64,000 nt of DNA from the NCBI GenBank assembly GCA_028871475.1, contig JAGWMZ010000010.1, positions 1-64,000 on the forward strand, written 5' to 3'. Positions 61,575 through 64,000 of this stretch are shown here, in pieces. Source of the DNA: Sphingomonadales bacterium. GTDB lineage: Bacteria > Pseudomonadota > Alphaproteobacteria > Sphingomonadales > Sphingomonadaceae. A program made the position numbers and the translations under genes. The notes under the pieces were generated by a model. It was given only the letters and a program-made list of their open reading frames with translations, ran no database searches and had not been told where the DNA came from. Numbering within the stretch: the first letter of the stretch is position 1; the number at the start of each line of letters is the position of its first letter.

Positions 61575-61964
61575 ATGTTCAATCACTTTTATGGCAAAAG
61601 CGCTGCTATCATGTTGGCGATCACGCTGGCTTGCGGCCCCAAATCACTGGCCGCAGAGCCGCTGACCGAGGTGCTGGGCGATGTCAGATCTGTCACGGTC
61701 GATGTTTCCGGTCTCGACCTGATGAGCGCCGGCGATTTGAAGATCGCCCGGCACAAAATCACCATCGCAGCACGCACCGTGTGCAACGATGTGATCGATC
61801 TGGACACGTTCCGCCTTGAAAGCACGGCATGCGTTCACGTTGCCCGTGCGCAAGGGGACCGACAGATCAAAACTCTGCAGCAAAGAGCCCTGGCTCAGGC
61901 CAGTGTCGGAAAGAATCTCACGCTTGCATCAGCGGTGGTGCGCCTGAACGTCCGGCGGGATTGA
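61575..61964 (+). CDS. UrcA-family exported protein (second copy)
   Basis: 129 aa from the ATG at 61575 (GGGGGACGG upstream). A signal peptide (to SLAAEP) is followed by SVTVDVSGLDLMSAGDLKIA, RHKITIAARTVCND and ACVHVARAQGDRQIKTLQQR, matching the first UrcA copy's order and spacing of Cys. The function is unknown. The N-terminal half differs from the first copy, so they are paralogues, not a recent duplication. Confidence 0.8.
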   Translation: MFNHFYGKSAAIMLAITLACGPKSLAAEPLTEVLGDVRSVTVDVSGLDLMSAGDLKIARHKITIAARTVCNDVIDLDTFRLESTACVHVARAQGDRQIKTLQQRALAQASVGKNLTLASAVVRLNVRRD

Positions 61965-61988
61965 CGGTCGCCTTCGCCAACGTGACGA

Positions 61989-62028
61989 GCCGTGCCTGAA
62001 GGGTTGCATTGCCAGCGTCAGGCACGGC
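61989..62028. terminator. Convergent terminator hairpin
   Basis: Perfect 11-base arms GCCGTGCCTGA and TCAGGCACGGC with an 18-base loop, between the second UrcA gene and the minus-strand membrane protein gene. Confidence 0.7.
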
Positions 62029-62073
62029 GCGACGGGGCGCTGACAAGGCCCCCGCAAGAAGCCCGCCCTGCGC

Positions 62074-63762
62074 TCAACGTTCCTCGGGCGGCGGGAACAG
62101 GCCCCATGCTGCATTCGGGTCGCTCGGGGTGAGGCGCGCGTTCATGCGCTGGCTCGCCGCCGCGCGTTCCTGATCGCCAAGGCTGCCCACCGAGATCAGG
62201 CTGGCTTGGCTGGTGATGAAGCTCTTCAGCCTGTCGGTCAGCGCGGCGGCAAGTTCGGGCTTGCCCAGCATGGAGACGATGAAGCGCTGCCCGTCCTTGC
62301 CAAAGGCGACCGAATGCACTTCGGCCACCCAGAGCCGGAAGGTCATACCCTCGACCTGCACCACCTGACTGCTGGAGTGGAGGTTTGAGGTGTAGCGGTT
62401 GCCCTGACCGACTTCGGCGGCATTGTAGGTGCCGCTCATGTCCATCCAGATCAGCTGCGAGCGGAAATCGAACCGCAGCGTCAGCGAACGCGCCACGTCG
62501 AAGGCGGCCTTGGAAAGTGCCCAGCAAAACAGGGTGGAGATCAGCAGTGACCCCATGTCGCGCCCACCGGCGACCAGCGCGTCGACCAGCACATAGCTGC
62601 CGATCGCGGCGAGGATGGTGAGGAACAGGGCATAGACATTGATGGCGTTGATGATGAGCGGATTGCCCGAGGAGAAGGGGCGCTCCCCGCCGGTTCCGTC
62701 CAGCACGAAGGGCACGGGCTGGGTTTCCTCGACCATGCTGCCCTGGAACTGTCCTGTGCGCTGCTGCAGGTTGATCACCGGATCGACCCGGCAATAGCGG
62801 CGGTTGGGGATCTTTTCCCACCAGCCATCCTGCATGGCGCGCATGAATTCGGCCGAGATCAGGGCTGGTGTGACCGAGATGTTCCACGTATCCTGGATGG
62901 CCGTGACCGTGGTGGAGGGTGCTGCCATCCTGTGGCGGATAACCGCCGCGAAAAACAGCCCATGGATGACCATGGCCAGCGCCAGCAACAGGAACAGCGT
63001 GCCGGTGCTGATGCCGATGGGCGGCGGCGGCAGCGCATTGCCCAGCAGCGACAGGGCGACAGGACCAAGAACGGAAAAGGCAACCAGACCGGCCATCTTG
63101 GGCACCGACAGGGCATTGAGGCCCGCTCCGGCATGCGAACCGCCGGTTCTGGCCTTCCACAGGCCGGGAAGCGCGATCACGAACAGGATGATCGCGATCC
63201 AGCTCGAGACATTGGCGGCGTTCTCGCTTCTGCCGCCGCCCAGAATGGCCGACACCGCAAGGCCCGCCAGCAGCGCCAGCGTGACGATGCCGGACTGGAA
63301 CTGCCTTTCGGCAAATCCGCGAACCGGCACGGGGGCATAGATGAGATCGGGGATGAGGTAATAGAGCAGGCTGGAGAGGGGATCGGTCGGCTCCGGATAC
63401 TCAAGGGCCTGCTGGCGCAGCGTTTCCTTGAGATAGGCCTCGGCGCCCTGGCTGGTGCCGAGCTCGTCGGGTGCCAGTTGCGGGGCCAGACCCACCGGCC
63501 GGCCGCGTCCGAAAAAGAAGCGCAACTGGCTGAAAAACTGGAACAACAGGCCGCCGGCGACCACCATCAGCGCGAAGGCCACCAGTGCCGCACCCAGTGC
63601 GCGACCATGGGCCCCGGCATGCAGGGCGCCCCGCGCCTGGAACAATACAATCAGCCCGGTGAGCCCCGCGACGAAGGCGGCCGCGGCGACAAAATATTTA
63701 TGCTCCCGCAAGGGATTGGGGAAGGTAAAATTCTGACTGCTGCTGCTGTATTCGTAGCTCAC
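62074..63762 (-). CDS. Large polytopic membrane protein of unknown family
   Basis: 562 aa. At least six hydrophobic segments are visible (about residues 25-45, 55-75, 155-170, 185-200, 225-245, 250-275) and more at ~385-425. The rest includes a soluble C-terminal part (FRLWVAEVHSVAFGKDGQRFIVSMLG, LKSFITSQASLISVGSLGDQ). No enzymatic motif was recognised. Its start overlaps the stop of the upstream gene that runs off the window (ATGA), so they form an operon. Confidence 0.8.
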   Translation of the reverse strand: MSYEYSSSSQNFTFPNPLREHKYFVAAAAFVAGLTGLIVLFQARGALHAGAHGRALGAALVAFALMVVAGGLLFQFFSQLRFFFGRGRPVGLAPQLAPDELGTSQGAEAYLKETLRQQALEYPEPTDPLSSLLYYLIPDLIYAPVPVRGFAERQFQSGIVTLALLAGLAVSAILGGGRSENAANVSSWIAIILFVIALPGLWKARTGGSHAGAGLNALSVPKMAGLVAFSVLGPVALSLLGNALPPPPIGISTGTLFLLLALAMVIHGLFFAAVIRHRMAAPSTTVTAIQDTWNISVTPALISAEFMRAMQDGWWEKIPNRRYCRVDPVINLQQRTGQFQGSMVEETQPVPFVLDGTGGERPFSSGNPLIINAINVYALFLTILAAIGSYVLVDALVAGGRDMGSLLISTLFCWALSKAAFDVARSLTLRFDFRSQLIWMDMSGTYNAAEVGQGNRYTSNLHSSSQVVQVEGMTFRLWVAEVHSVAFGKDGQRFIVSMLGKPELAAALTDRLKSFITSQASLISVGSLGDQERAAASQRMNARLTPSDPNAAWGLFPPPEER

Positions 63763-64000
63763 GCGCCGGGCCTCTCGTCAATGCGGCGGGGTATCCGGGC
63801 GAAGGCTTGTTGTAACCGCCGAACGCCCCGGCATGGTTGAACCGCGAGCGCCTTGTGGCAGCGCAGCATAGCCTTCGCAAGTTTGATCTGGGTGGCGCGC
63901 CGGGGGTCAGGGTGGATCGCTGGCGCGCTGAGGGGCATGGGAGGCATCACTCTGTCGGGGCGGGTGGCTTTCGCCGTATCCGCGGGGGCGCCCAGAGGCC
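63759..64000 (-). CDS. C-terminal part of a gene cut by the window edge
   Basis: The minus-strand frame is open from the window end down to the TGA at 63759 and includes ATGs near 63947 (preceded in frame by a GTG at 63950), so it may begin inside or beyond the window. The end is basic (LAKAMLRCHKALAVQPCRGV, RIPRRIDERPGA). No family is recognised. ATGA overlap with the membrane-protein gene supports it as real. Confidence 0.5.
   Translation of the reverse strand, partial: PLGAPADTAKATRPDRVMPPMPLSAPAIHPDPRRATQIKLAKAMLRCHKALAVQPCRGVRRLQQAFARIPRRIDERPGA

Overview
The window is about 64 kb of GC-rich alphaproteobacterial chromosome, most likely from a sphingomonad (Novosphingobium/Sphingobium type; this is inference). 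The grounds are high GC third-position use, two TonB-dependent receptors with periplasmic partners, two UrcA-family proteins, a kinase with a periplasmic propeller, an astA/2-oxoadipate-decarboxylase pair and many exported alpha/beta hydrolases. I see no rRNA, tRNA, CRISPR array, prophage or complete insertion sequence. It reads as an accessory-rich part of a chromosome with several decaying genes.

Layout. 0-5.4 kb (minus): secreted hydrolase, ABC-F ATPase, SDR, cytochrome P460-like protein, Tat-exported epoxide hydrolase-like protein; a divergent winged-helix/TPR regulator follows. 7.1-9.6 kb: a fragment of an HtrA-type protease and a secreted-protein gene split by one in-frame TAG. 9.7-11.9 kb: a complete cyanate module (LysR, carbonic anhydrase, cyanase). 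12-15 kb: DUF1348 protein, TetR regulator, hydrolase remnants, secreted hydrolase. 15.2-17.6 kb: a Cyc2-like monohaem cytochrome-porin fusion divergent from a VIT/CCC1-type Fe/Mn transporter. 18-25 kb: TPR O-GlcNAc-transferase-like protein, FeS photolyase (PhrB type), thioredoxin 2, methyltransferase, small membrane proteins. 25.3-31 kb: LysR regulator divergent from a four-gene efflux operon (FUSC/DUF1656/HlyD/NodT). 31.2-36.1 kb: a coupled operon with a type III polyketide synthase, an isoprenylcysteine-methyltransferase-like enzyme and an MFS exporter. 36.4-42.2 kb: exported hydrolase, cupin and isochorismatase-like genes facing a propeller histidine kinase/NarL-type regulator pair. 42.4-44.9 kb: an AbiE type IV toxin-antitoxin locus with a frameshifted toxin gene, next to an IS4 transposase remnant. 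45-52.7 kb: TonB receptor plus outer-membrane SphA-like protein, then a second TonB receptor plus secreted metallo-hydrolase with a divergent TetR regulator. 53-57.6 kb: LysR/aldo-keto reductase pair, astA and a 2-oxoadipate dioxygenase/decarboxylase. 57.6-59.8 kb: BlaI/BlaR1-type repressor and M56 membrane protease behind a perfect operator dyad. 60-64 kb: UrcA-like proteins, a small conserved protein, a large membrane protein and a gene cut by the window edge.

Most notable: (1) the 12-base palindrome CTACAAATGTAG in the BlaI operator recurs exactly in the promoter region between the second TonB receptor and its TetR neighbour, suggesting that a BlaI/BlaR1 protease circuit may control a receptor/metallo-hydrolase module 5.6 kb away; (2) a Cyc2-like fusion next to an iron transporter; (3) a PKS/methyltransferase/exporter operon resembling Bacillus BpsA-BpsB; (4) a gene interrupted by one in-frame stop; (5) a frameshifted AbiE toxin with an apparently leaderless antitoxin mRNA; (6) a hairpin plus T-tract ahead of the FUSC efflux operon. 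All functions are assigned from motifs and context only; no database search was possible.
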